Source of the DNA: JANWHZ01 sp964527385
Lineage (GTDB): Bacteria > Patescibacteriota > Saccharimonadia > Saccharimonadales > UBA4665
NCBI GenBank assembly: GCA_964527385.1
Contig: CAZGPZ010000041.1
Coordinates: 1 to 9,387 of the forward strand
Direction of reading: 5' to 3'
Length of the DNA stretch: 9,387 nt
Shown here: piece by piece, positions 1 through 5,314 of the stretch
How the letters are laid out: every line of letters begins with the position of its first letter
Numbering within the stretch: the first letter of the stretch is position 1
The notes under the pieces: model-generated
The model's database searches: none
Told to the model about the DNA's origin: nothing
The model's input: the letters and a program-made list of their open reading frames with translations, nothing else
Translations under genes and position numbers: made by a program

Positions 1-4
1 CTGA

Positions 5-484
5 TCAGGCATTTATGAGTAGTGTCTTGCCGATACCAGCGAGGGTATCGCGGAAACTTGCGATATCGGCGCCTCTGGCTAAGGCATGTTCTGCGGCGAA
101 GCGGGATACTTGCGCGGCAAACACCGTTGCCGCGCCAACCACCTCCTCGATAACTGGCGGCACGTAAACATCCGGCAAGCGGACAGGAACTTGCGTGTAG
201 TACGGGCGTGTCGGCTCCCATAGTCCATTATTGGTGGAAGCTTGCCTGACTGTAACCTTAACGGGATACGCCATGACGGCAAGCCCATAGCCATCACGAT
301 TGCCTTGGCGCGTGGCTGCTGTGTGGACGACACGCCCCCACCAGCTGATCAGGCCGCGGTTGAGACGTGCATCCAACTCTGCAGGCTCGACATCATAAAC
401 CGGCACGCCCGGTTCAGGGTGCACATATGCTATAGCGTGCACCGCTGGCGCTTGCCTATCGAACGAAAATGCTGCTACAGCCAT
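5..484 (-). CDS. Hypothetical protein, 159 aa, unknown family
   Basis: I do not recognise this protein. It starts at ATG 484 and ends in TGA at 5-7, so TGA is read as a stop in this genome. No signal peptide or convincing membrane helix is visible. The middle has Trp, Tyr and Pro clusters (ISWWGR near residue 46, then YYTQVPVRLPDVYVPP near 95-111), and the last 50 residues are Ala-rich and probably helical. There is no Shine-Dalgarno sequence before the ATG. A strong promoter (TTGTGC, 17 bp, TATAAT) ends only 14 bp upstream, so the 5' leader should be about 7 nt, close to leaderless. It is the last of four minus-strand unknown genes, 50 bp beyond the stop of its neighbour. The open frame and well-placed promoter make it probably real; overlapping plus-strand frames are shorter and lack such signals. 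Confidence 0.8.
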   Translation of the reverse strand: MAVAAFSFDRQAPAVHAIAYVHPEPGVPVYDVEPAELDARLNRGLISWWGRVVHTAATRQGNRDGYGLAVMAYPVKVTVRQASTNNGLWEPTRPYYTQVPVRLPDVYVPPVIEEVVGAATVFAAQVSRFAAEHALARGADIASFRDTLAGIGKTLLINA

Positions 485-498
485 AGTAATTGGTGTAG

Positions 499-527
499 AT
501 TATACAATAATTTTAATGTCAGCACAA
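499..527 (-). promoter_or_regulatory. Promoter for the 159-aa gene
   Basis: On the minus strand a -35 box TTGTGC (527-522) and a perfect -10 box TATAAT (504-499) are separated by 17 bp. Predicted transcription starts about 7 nt before the ATG at 484, leaving no room for a normal ribosome binding site. Confidence 0.65.
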
Positions 528-534
528 AGGGATT

Positions 535-873
535 TTACGCCTCTTGCAGCAATGGTGATAACCCACGAGTCTCGAGCAAAGCCCTGACATCCGCCTGGGC
601 CGCTAGGGGATCTGTGTAACCGGCATCAGCGAGCACCGGACCGAACCCATCCAGTTCGCTTTGCAAGTCCAGGCTTTGTGGGTCCATCCTGCTGATCAAC
701 CAGGCAATCCGGGTCGCAGTGCGTGCCTTTGGGCCACCGGTATCAGCGGCAGCATCTTCTTCGCGTTGGAGTTCTTCAAGCAGTTGCAAATGCAACCGTT
801 CAGCATTACCAGGCTGACGATTAGAGTAATCTGGAAATCTGGAACCGGCTGTGTCGCCTAATACACGTGCCAT
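535..873 (-). CDS. Hypothetical protein, 112 aa, helical and acidic
   Basis: No family recognised. The start is ATG 873, preceded by a CAGAGG ribosome binding site (886-881) with a 7-nt spacer, and the stop is TAA at 535-537. The protein is hydrophilic and probably mostly helical. A central Glu/Asp-rich segment (LQLLEELQREEDAAAD, about residues 29-44) is followed by ARTATRIAWLISRMDPQ and a C-terminal helix-rich part with TDPLAAQADVRALL. No signal peptide or membrane span is seen. It lies between two other unknown minus-strand genes, 103 bp after the 461-aa gene, and has its own candidate promoter. The size and composition would fit a small soluble partner or adaptor protein, but nothing in the sequence proves this. 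Confidence 0.78.
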   Translation of the reverse strand: MARVLGDTAGSRFPDYSNRQPGNAERLHLQLLEELQREEDAAADTGGPKARTATRIAWLISRMDPQSLDLQSELDGFGPVLADAGYTDPLAAQADVRALLETRGLSPLLQEA

Positions 874-912
874 AGTAAAACCTCTGTTTAGATTAGATTT
901 AATATGGCTTCA

Positions 913-941
913 ATTAACTACCTGCTGGTTAGCGCCGTCAA
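913..941 (-). promoter_or_regulatory. Candidate promoter for the 112-aa gene
   Basis: On the minus strand TTGACG (941-936) is followed after 17 bp by GTTAAT (918-913). The -35 is one base from consensus and the -10 matches four of six positions. It sits in the 103-bp gap after the 461-aa gene, about 40 bp upstream of the start codon. Confidence 0.45.
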
Positions 942-976
942 GCCCGTTTTTCCCAGGCTCACTAGACCAAAAGGCA

Positions 977-2362
977 TTACTGCTGCGCACGGACAATGTG
1001 CCGGGCGAATGCCGCAAGCGGCCGAAGGAGCAAGGGCTCACGGCGAAGCCAACGAGTATCTTCTAGGGCAAGATTTTGAGAGTAAATCCTCGCCAAGTTT
1101 GTAGCGTGCGACTGTAGCGTATGTTCACTCAGCCATGCCATCATGCTTTCCCGCAAGGCAAGTTGGCGGCCTATTTCGTCAGTTGCAGCCGAGATGTGTC
1201 GCTTGGCGGCTGCAAATTGATCATCCTCTTTGCCAGGTTCCAATTGTGGATTGATAGCAACATCAACGCCGCTCTGCAATTTACCGATAACATCCCGTCC
1301 CTTTGCGGTGCCATCACCATATGCTTGGTCATACGATTCTACAAATGCAGCAGCGTTATTCAACGTTTGCGCAGTTATACGGGCATTGACACTTTCCCTA
1401 GTTTGTAGGCCGATTTGCCAGAGCTGGGCAGCTGCTTCCCCTTCAAGTTCGTCTGCAAACCGCTGTATGAGTTGATGCCCTTGTTCGTAGTCTTCCACGT
1501 GACGGGTAATTGTCTCCGATGGCAAACCAAAGGCCAGCATGCCGATTACCCTTCCGCCAACTTGGGCCGCCGTGGTACGTAAGCGGTTTGGTTCTGGCAA
1601 ATGCACGCCTGCAACTTCCAGGGTAGTCCCACGCGTGTCTCCTTGCCGGACGGTCTGCGCCGCATCGAAAACCATTTCTGCGGCTTTGTCAGCGAGCTTG
1701 ACACCTTTTTTTGGATCGTACCTGTCAAGCATGGCGTTGCGTACGGCAATCAACCGCTCATGCATAAGTGGTGTAAGGTACTGATTGTCTGCTGCATGAT
1801 TTAACGCACGATTATATGCCCTCCAGATCCAGTCCGGCGCAGCATAAGCCTCCTGCACTTTCATGTCCCTAGCAACCGTGGCCATGAATGCCGCATCGAC
1901 GGGCTCCGCAGACCAGTCACGGGAAGCCAATGCCTCACCCTCAGCCGCGTCCGGAGTAACATTAGCAGTTGCCGGTTGTGAATCGTCAAGTATGGCTGGC
2001 ACGCGCCACTCTACGGACGTAGTCTTGGTACCATCGGAAGTTATCGTTGCAGGAACTCGTATCCAGTCATCGCCAAGGTTGTCATGCCCTGTATCTTCGT
2101 CAGGAACATCGCCACCAACCACCGCGTCCAATGGTTGTGTCGCCTTACCCAATGGCCGTGTTACCTTGGGCGACCTAGAAGCTGGAAAAGATCCATTCTC
2201 GGCAACATCACCACCCACTTCTACTATCTGTTCAGGTGCTTGTTCAGCCGCTGCTCCACTGCCAGCACCAAGCGTACTGTAGTATTCTTCTGGATATAGG
2301 CCCCCGCGAGGACGACGGTTATCGGCCCTAAACACATCACCCATTTCGTCAAATTCTGCCAT
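977..2362 (-). CDS. Hypothetical protein, 461 aa, disordered N-terminus and helical C-terminus
   Basis: I do not recognise the family. The start is ATG 2362 with a strong AAGGAG site (2372-2367) only 4 nt before it; the stop is TAA. Roughly the first 155 residues are low in hydrophobic clusters and rich in Ala, Gly, Asp, Glu, Pro and Thr (for example GAGSGAAAEQAPEQ and DVPDEDTGHDNLGDD), so they are probably disordered. From about residue 160 the chain looks alpha-helical to its end, with segments such as DWIWRAYNRALNHAAD, AQLWQIGLQTRESVNARI and ESMMAWLSEHTLQSHATNLARI, and a basic C-terminus (ARHIVRAQQ). No signal peptide, membrane helix or catalytic motif is visible. The layout resembles a structural, scaffold or secreted-effector protein more than a metabolic enzyme, but this is inference. 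It has its own promoter, with a palindrome over the -35 box. Confidence 0.85.
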   Translation of the reverse strand: MAEFDEMGDVFRADNRRPRGGLYPEEYYSTLGAGSGAAAEQAPEQIVEVGGDVAENGSFPASRSPKVTRPLGKATQPLDAVVGGDVPDEDTGHDNLGDDWIRVPATITSDGTKTTSVEWRVPAILDDSQPATANVTPDAAEGEALASRDWSAEPVDAAFMATVARDMKVQEAYAAPDWIWRAYNRALNHAADNQYLTPLMHERLIAVRNAMLDRYDPKKGVKLADKAAEMVFDAAQTVRQGDTRGTTLEVAGVHLPEPNRLRTTAAQVGGRVIGMLAFGLPSETITRHVEDYEQGHQLIQRFADELEGEAAAQLWQIGLQTRESVNARITAQTLNNAAAFVESYDQAYGDGTAKGRDVIGKLQSGVDVAINPQLEPGKEDDQFAAAKRHISAATDEIGRQLALRESMMAWLSEHTLQSHATNLARIYSQNLALEDTRWLRREPLLLRPLAAFARHIVRAQQ

Positions 2363-2399
2363 ATCGCTCCTTTTTAGTAATCACCAATTATTTACAAAT

Positions 2400-2427
2400 A
2401 TCATACTGTTTTGTGACAACTTGTCAA
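2400..2427 (-). promoter_or_regulatory. Promoter for the 461-aa gene
   Basis: On the minus strand a perfect -35 TTGACA (2427-2422) and a near-consensus -10 TATGAT (2405-2400) are separated by 16 bp. They lie in the 83-bp gap after the 350-aa gene and 38 bp upstream of the start codon, so this gene can be expressed independently of its upstream neighbour. Confidence 0.7.
2414..2426. promoter_or_regulatory. 13-bp palindrome over the -35 box, possible operator
   Basis: TGACAA and TTGTCA flank a single C, giving a perfect 6-bp inverted repeat that covers most of the -35 element of the 461-aa gene. A dimeric repressor bound here would block that promoter. The palindrome partly follows from the -35 sequence itself, so it may be chance. 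Confidence 0.3.
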
Positions 2428-2445
2428 TCTTAGAGTAGGCCGCGT

Positions 2446-3498
2446 TTATGCTCGGAAAAGTTTATTGATCGCTGCGTCGGCTAGCCTCTGTAATGGCGAC
2501 GTCTGGGGACTAAGCATGCCGTGCTGCTCCAAGTAGAGCTGTTTTGCTTGTTCGCCAGCGAGATTTGCAGCAGCTTTTATATCATCATTCGTGATGGATG
2601 GATCGTGTCTGCCACGCCCCACGGCAGAGTCATGGCCCTGGCTGTACCCGCGCTGCTTCGCGCGGTTCGAGCCAACTTCAATTTCGTCCAGCAAGCGCGC
2701 CCGGGACAAGATAGCCCTTCCCGCTGTTTGCCCGATGCCTTGTAGCCTGCGAGGCAGCGGGGATACCATTTCAACGAACATTTGCTCGTCCCCACTGGGC
2801 TTGCCATCTGGATCGCGATGCACCCTGTATGTCTCAACTGGCTCTTCGGCTGCTGCCATGACGCTGCGCAACAGAATGCCGTTTAGTCCTTGGAACATGG
2901 GATAATCACGCCCGTTCAACTCCGCAGGCTTGACTCCTCTGAGCAAGAGCATCCACTGGTTATCATGCGCCATCACCCCTGGTTTGCCCGGGAAACGCGG
3001 CGGTTGCAAATCGGCGTCGAGTAGTTCTGCCGTCACTGGTCCGCCAATATCCCTCTTGCCTCCTGCGCGCCTATAGGCAGCCGCATAATCGCGCCTGAAG
3101 CTGTCGACCGCATAGGCATGCAGGATAGCTGCGCCGGCCGGGTTATTCCCAACCTGGCTCATAACCTCGTTATATGCTGCGTTCCCTGCCGCGTCGGCGT
3201 CCGCTACAGCGGCAGCCTGGGGGCTGGCAGCTCGTTTGGCACGCGCAACCGCCGCATCCCTCGCTTGGACCAGCGCGGCGTACTGCTGGTTGTACGTGGA
3301 CACAAGCTGGTCATAGTCGCTAGCGCTTAGTAGGCGCATTTGCTCGTCAGCAAAGGATCGCTCTAACCCGGCTATCCGGGTGTTCCACTGCCCTGTCGAA
3401 TAGTCGAGCGCATCGATAAGTTCTGGCGGCATTTGCGCGTCGTCCGGCGTAACAGGTGCCAAAATATCTGGCGTCATTGTGTATGGAAGTGTGGCCAC
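2446..3498 (-). CDS. Hypothetical protein, 350 aa, helical N-terminal part
   Basis: Family not recognised. The frame begins with GTG at 3498, supported by an AGGGA site 7 nt upstream; the next in-frame ATG is seven codons in and lacks such a site. The stop is TAA at 2446-2448. Residues of about 28-125 are Ala, Gln, Asp and Arg-rich and look like long helices or coiled coil (YDQLVSTYNQQYAALVQARD, then DAADAAGNAAYNEV-type sequence). The middle (about 165-250) is more mixed, with a Trp/Leu patch QWMLLLRGVKP and RDYPMFQGLNGILLRSV. The end is basic and Gly/His-rich (GRGRHDPSI) before a last pair of helices. No membrane helix or signal peptide is seen. It is the promoter-proximal gene of the unknown block and is divergent from tsaD. 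A structural or effector role is possible but unproven. Confidence 0.85.
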   Translation of the reverse strand: MATLPYTMTPDILAPVTPDDAQMPPELIDALDYSTGQWNTRIAGLERSFADEQMRLLSASDYDQLVSTYNQQYAALVQARDAAVARAKRAASPQAAAVADADAAGNAAYNEVMSQVGNNPAGAAILHAYAVDSFRRDYAAAYRRAGGKRDIGGPVTAELLDADLQPPRFPGKPGVMAHDNQWMLLLRGVKPAELNGRDYPMFQGLNGILLRSVMAAAEEPVETYRVHRDPDGKPSGDEQMFVEMVSPLPRRLQGIGQTAGRAILSRARLLDEIEVGSNRAKQRGYSQGHDSAVGRGRHDPSITNDDIKAAANLAGEQAKQLYLEQHGMLSPQTSPLQRLADAAINKLFRA

Positions 3499-3505
3499 GT
3501 TTTTG

Positions 3506-3510
3506 TCCCT
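3506..3510 (-). promoter_or_regulatory. Ribosome binding site fixing the GTG start at 3498
   Basis: AGGGA on the minus strand, 7 nt before the GTG. No comparable purine-rich site lies before the later in-frame ATG, so the GTG is preferred. Confidence 0.6.
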
Positions 3511-3524
3511 AAAATGTAGGTTTC

Positions 3525-3553
3525 ATTGTGCCATACTTATAGCTTAGTGTCAA
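3525..3553 (-). promoter_or_regulatory. Promoter for the 350-aa gene, divergent from tsaD
   Basis: On the minus strand a perfect -35 TTGACA (3553-3548), a 17-bp spacer and CACAAT (3530-3525) preceded by an extended TGG. The -10 hexamer is weak (four of six), but the TG extension and consensus -35 compensate. Back to back with the tsaD promoter in a 92-bp gap. Confidence 0.6.
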
Positions 3554-3574
3554 ATACTGTCCTGTTCTGTTCAG

Positions 3575-3583
3575 TGTTAGAAT
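3575..3583 (+). promoter_or_regulatory. Extended -10 promoter of tsaD giving a probably leaderless mRNA
   Basis: TGT followed by TAGAAT (3578-3583) forms an extended -10 element. The usual 7-nt distance places the transcription start at about 3590-3591, which is the A of the tsaD ATG. No good -35 hexamer sits at 16-18 bp, as is common for extended -10 promoters. Confidence 0.55.
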
Positions 3584-3590
3584 AGCAGTG

Positions 3591-4649
3591 ATGAAAGTCT
3601 TGGGAATTGAGTCGAGCTGCGACGAGACGGCGGCGGCAGTAGTCGAGGATGGACAGCGATTGTTAAGCAATGTTGTCGCTTCGAGCGCCGACCTGCACGT
3701 GCAGTATGGCGGCGTCGTGCCGGAGATCGCCGCGCGCAGCCATATTGAGGTGGTTATCCCTGTTATCAAGCAAGCTTTGGCTGACGCGCAATGTACCTGG
3801 GACGACATCGACGCGATCGCCGTCACCTACGGTCCCGGGCTCGGCGGCAGCCTGCTGATCGGCGTCATGGCCGCGCGTTCGTTGGCAATTGCCTATAACA
3901 AACCACTCTACGGCGTGAACCATGTCGAAGGGCACGCCTATGCAAACTTTTTAACCGGCACTTCCCTGCCCGGCTATACGCTGCATGGCGTGCAACCAGC
4001 ATTTCCGATATTAGCCCTTCTCGTATCCGGCAAACACAGCGACCTGGTACTGTTCAGGGACCACTTCGACCACACGCTGCTCGGCTCGACCCAAGATGAT
4101 GCTATTGGCGAAGCATTCGACAAGGTAGCTAAGATGCTCGGCCTGCCCTACCCCGGCGGTCCCAGCGTCGGCAAACTGGCGCTCAAGGGCGACCCGCACC
4201 GATATGACTTGCCAAAGGCACACATGGGCAAATATGATTTCAGCTTCTCTGGGCTCAAAACAGCCGTCCTGAGGCTAGCACAGGCGGAAATTGGGGAAGA
4301 TTTCACCTTCCCATCCAAAAGCCTGCCAGAGCGGCTGAATGAGCGCCAGAAAGCCGACATTGCTGCCAGCTTCCAGCACACTGCCATAGAAACCATCGTA
4401 GATAAAACGGTCACGGCGTATGAAGAGTTTACGCCTGCCTCGGTGATCATCGGCGGCGGTGTCGCAGCCAGCCCAGAACTTCGGCGGCAGCTCGCCGAGC
4501 GGCTACCCTACCCTATTGAGTACCCGGATATGAAGCTTTGTACCGATAACGGCGCGATGGTTGCCACGCTCGGCTGTTTCATGAAAATGCACGGCCAACC
4601 GGTTGCCGACCCGTATACCCTCGACATCAACCCTTCGCTGTCGCTGTAG
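3591..4649 (+). CDS. tsaD: tRNA N6-adenosine threonylcarbamoyltransferase TsaD
   Basis: TsaD (formerly Gcp/YgjD) transfers the threonylcarbamoyl group from threonylcarbamoyl-AMP to A37 of ANN-decoding tRNAs, forming t6A in the cytoplasm. It normally works with TsaB and TsaE; neither is in this window. The 352 residues match the usual bacterial length. The N-terminus has the signature LGIESSCDETAAAV, followed by GGVVPEIAARSHIE (40-53), VTYGPGLGGSLLIG (78-91) and NHVEGH, whose His111 and His115 are the expected metal ligands. Later come FSFSGLKTAVLR, VIIGGGVAAS and LCTDNGAMVA, with Asp319 as the third ligand. An in-frame GTG directly precedes the ATG; I chose the ATG because family members begin MKVLGIESS or similar and the promoter would start transcription there. 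There is no Shine-Dalgarno sequence. Confidence 0.98.
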   Translation: MKVLGIESSCDETAAAVVEDGQRLLSNVVASSADLHVQYGGVVPEIAARSHIEVVIPVIKQALADAQCTWDDIDAIAVTYGPGLGGSLLIGVMAARSLAIAYNKPLYGVNHVEGHAYANFLTGTSLPGYTLHGVQPAFPILALLVSGKHSDLVLFRDHFDHTLLGSTQDDAIGEAFDKVAKMLGLPYPGGPSVGKLALKGDPHRYDLPKAHMGKYDFSFSGLKTAVLRLAQAEIGEDFTFPSKSLPERLNERQKADIAASFQHTAIETIVDKTVTAYEEFTPASVIIGGGVAASPELRRQLAERLPYPIEYPDMKLCTDNGAMVATLGCFMKMHGQPVADPYTLDINPSLSL

Positions 4650-4689
4650 CATGCGCGCTTATTTAGAAACATGATGACTTCACTGCTGT

Positions 4690-4866
4690 ATCGGCACTGT
4701 GGAGCAACCCTGGCGTTGCTGTTGTGCAACTTAACAAGCTTTCTAAGGCGAGGACTGTCTGACGAAAGAACTGTGACGCGTATGCGAGCAGTTCTTGAGG
4801 AGTTCCGCAGCGCTTGTGGGTTGCACAACTGCACCCAAGGGTGTGGAACCGTGCCTTGATTTTTTT
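4690..4866 (+). ncRNA. Unassigned structured RNA, four-way junction with long rod and terminal T7
   Basis: By-eye folding gives a closing stem GGCAC/GTGCC (4693-4697 with 4851-4855), extended outward by ATC/GAT with a TT bulge. Inside are three arms: a hairpin AGCAAC/GTTGCT (4703-4708, 4715-4720); a long rod; and a hairpin GCACC/GGTGT around CAAG (4831-4844). The rod stacks GTTGTGCAAC/GTTGCACAAC (4721-4730, 4820-4829), ACAAGC/GCTTGT (4734-4739, 4812-4817), GCG-bulge-GGACT/AGTTCCGC (4748-4756, 4801-4808), AAGAACTG/CAGTTCTT (4766-4773, 4789-4796) and CGC/GCG capped by GTAT. A T7 run (4860-4866) follows directly. So many nested stems in order are unlikely by chance. I found no SRP, tmRNA, RNase P or tRNA signature. 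The closed rod with a branched base loosely recalls 6S RNA, but the closing stem is short. No clear promoter of its own is visible, so it could be the 3' end of the tsaD transcript. Confidence 0.55.
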
Positions 4867-4893
4867 GCTTCTTTTGCATCAAGGCAAAAGAAG
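4852..4893. repeat. Two overlapping perfect inverted repeats (9-bp and 10-bp arms)
   Basis: TGCCTTGAT (4852-4860) pairs with ATCAAGGCA (4878-4886). CTTCTTTTGC (4868-4877) pairs with GCAAAAGAAG (4884-4893). Both arms are perfect, and they compete for 4884-4886; the first also competes with the closing stem of the structured RNA and buries the T7 run in its loop. It could be a bidirectional terminator, a switch or a dispersed repeat element. Confidence 0.5.
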
Positions 4894-4978
4894 ACAGCTG
4901 TACGCTGTGACGCAAATAAGAATAAAGCCTGTTTGGTTATTTATTAGGTCTGATTGAAGGAATTACTAAGCAGGTGGG

Positions 4979-5008
4979 TTGCAAAGCACAAGCGTTTTGT
5001 GCTATAAT
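4979..5008 (+). promoter_or_regulatory. Distal valS promoter (P1)
   Basis: TTGCAA (4979-4984), an 18-bp spacer ending in TGC, and a perfect TATAAT (5003-5008), so an extended -10 promoter. It would start transcription near 5015 and give valS a leader of about 300 nt, or start an independent small RNA ending at the hairpin near 5262. Confidence 0.75.
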
Positions 5009-5015
5009 CACCTTC

Positions 5016-5124
5016 GAAAACAAAAACGTTCGGACGAAAAACAAACGCTGGGATTGGTCATTGGAACGAATGCTTCGAGAGGGAAGTATTGGTTTTGGTG
5101 ACTTGTTTTCATGTGAAAACAAAA
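5016..5124 (+). repeat. AAAACAAA-type repeats and hairpins in the long valS leader
   Basis: GAAAACAAAA occurs at 5016-5025 and 5115-5124, with a close variant GAAAAACAAA at 5036-5045. TTCG-GA-CGAA (5030-5039) and AATGCTTC/GAAGTATT around GAGAGG (5069-5090, one G-U pair) can form hairpins. At 5103-5122 two perfect 9-bp arms, TTGTTTTCA and TGAAAACAA, flank TG. No coding gene is supported here; the small open frames lack start signals and recognisable sequence. Confidence 0.35.
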
Positions 5125-5139
5125 TATCTTCTACCCCTG

Positions 5140-5169
5140 TTGTCAATCTGATGCAAAAAGTGGTATGAT
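5140..5169 (+). promoter_or_regulatory. Proximal valS promoter (P2)
   Basis: TTGTCA (5140-5145), an 18-bp spacer ending in TGG, and TATGAT (5164-5169), again an extended -10 with the same spacing as P1. Transcription would start near 5176, giving a leader of about 139 nt. Confidence 0.7.
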
Positions 5170-5211
5170 GCAGCTATGCGTAGCCAGACCAAGGCATCTA
5201 TAGCAGGGACA

Positions 5212-5271
5212 CGCTGGGCATCGCCCGCGCTTGCGTCACGCGACCGCGTCGCCTGCGGCGACTATTATTTC
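5212..5271 (+). terminator. GC-rich hairpin cluster, possible attenuator before valS
   Basis: GTCGCC (5248-5253) pairs with GGCGAC (5257-5262) across TGC and is followed by a T-rich run (TATTATTTCTCTTTCT). The same GTCGC (5248-5252) can instead pair perfectly with an upstream GCGAC (5240-5244) across CGC, which would dissolve the first hairpin. Upstream, CGC-T-GGGC (5212-5219) pairs with GCCC-GCG (5223-5229). Two mutually exclusive hairpins before a T-rich tract fit an attenuator, but the T tract is interrupted, so termination may be weak. Confidence 0.4.
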
Positions 5272-5300
5272 TCTTTCTAAAAAGCCTGCTTAAACTAAAC

Positions 5301-5305
5301 AAGGA
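5301..5305 (+). promoter_or_regulatory. valS ribosome binding site
   Basis: AAGGA with a 9-nt spacer to ATG 5315. It decides the valS start and contrasts with tsaD, which has no such site. Confidence 0.7.
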
Positions 5306-5314
5306 TTTACGATC

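Noticed and set aside
942..965. AGCCTG/CGGGCT hairpin after the 461-aa gene as a terminator.
   Set aside because: There is no T run after it on the minus strand, and it runs up against the -35 box of the next gene.
1863..2282. A 139-codon plus-strand frame opposite the 461-aa gene.
   Set aside because: Ser/Ala/Pro-rich shadow of the disordered N-terminal region of the minus-strand gene, which has the promoter and ribosome binding site.
2660..2680. GGTTCGAGCC resembling a tRNA T-arm.
   Set aside because: No acceptor, D-arm or anticodon stem surrounds it, and it lies inside the 350-aa coding frame.
4757..4800. Hammerhead ribozyme core: CTGACGA (4759-4765) followed by a stem II-like hairpin and GAG.
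   Set aside because: The third conserved element should be GAAA and reads GAGG, losing an essential A. The flanking strands pair with each other, so there is no separate stem I and stem III.
4671..5168. Small open frames at 4671-4859 (+), 4508-4915 (-), 4937-5146 (-) and 4974-5168 (+) as genes.
   Set aside because: They overlap the structured RNA, the promoters or tsaD, lack ribosome binding sites, and translate to Cys/Arg/Ser-rich sequence without recognisable features.
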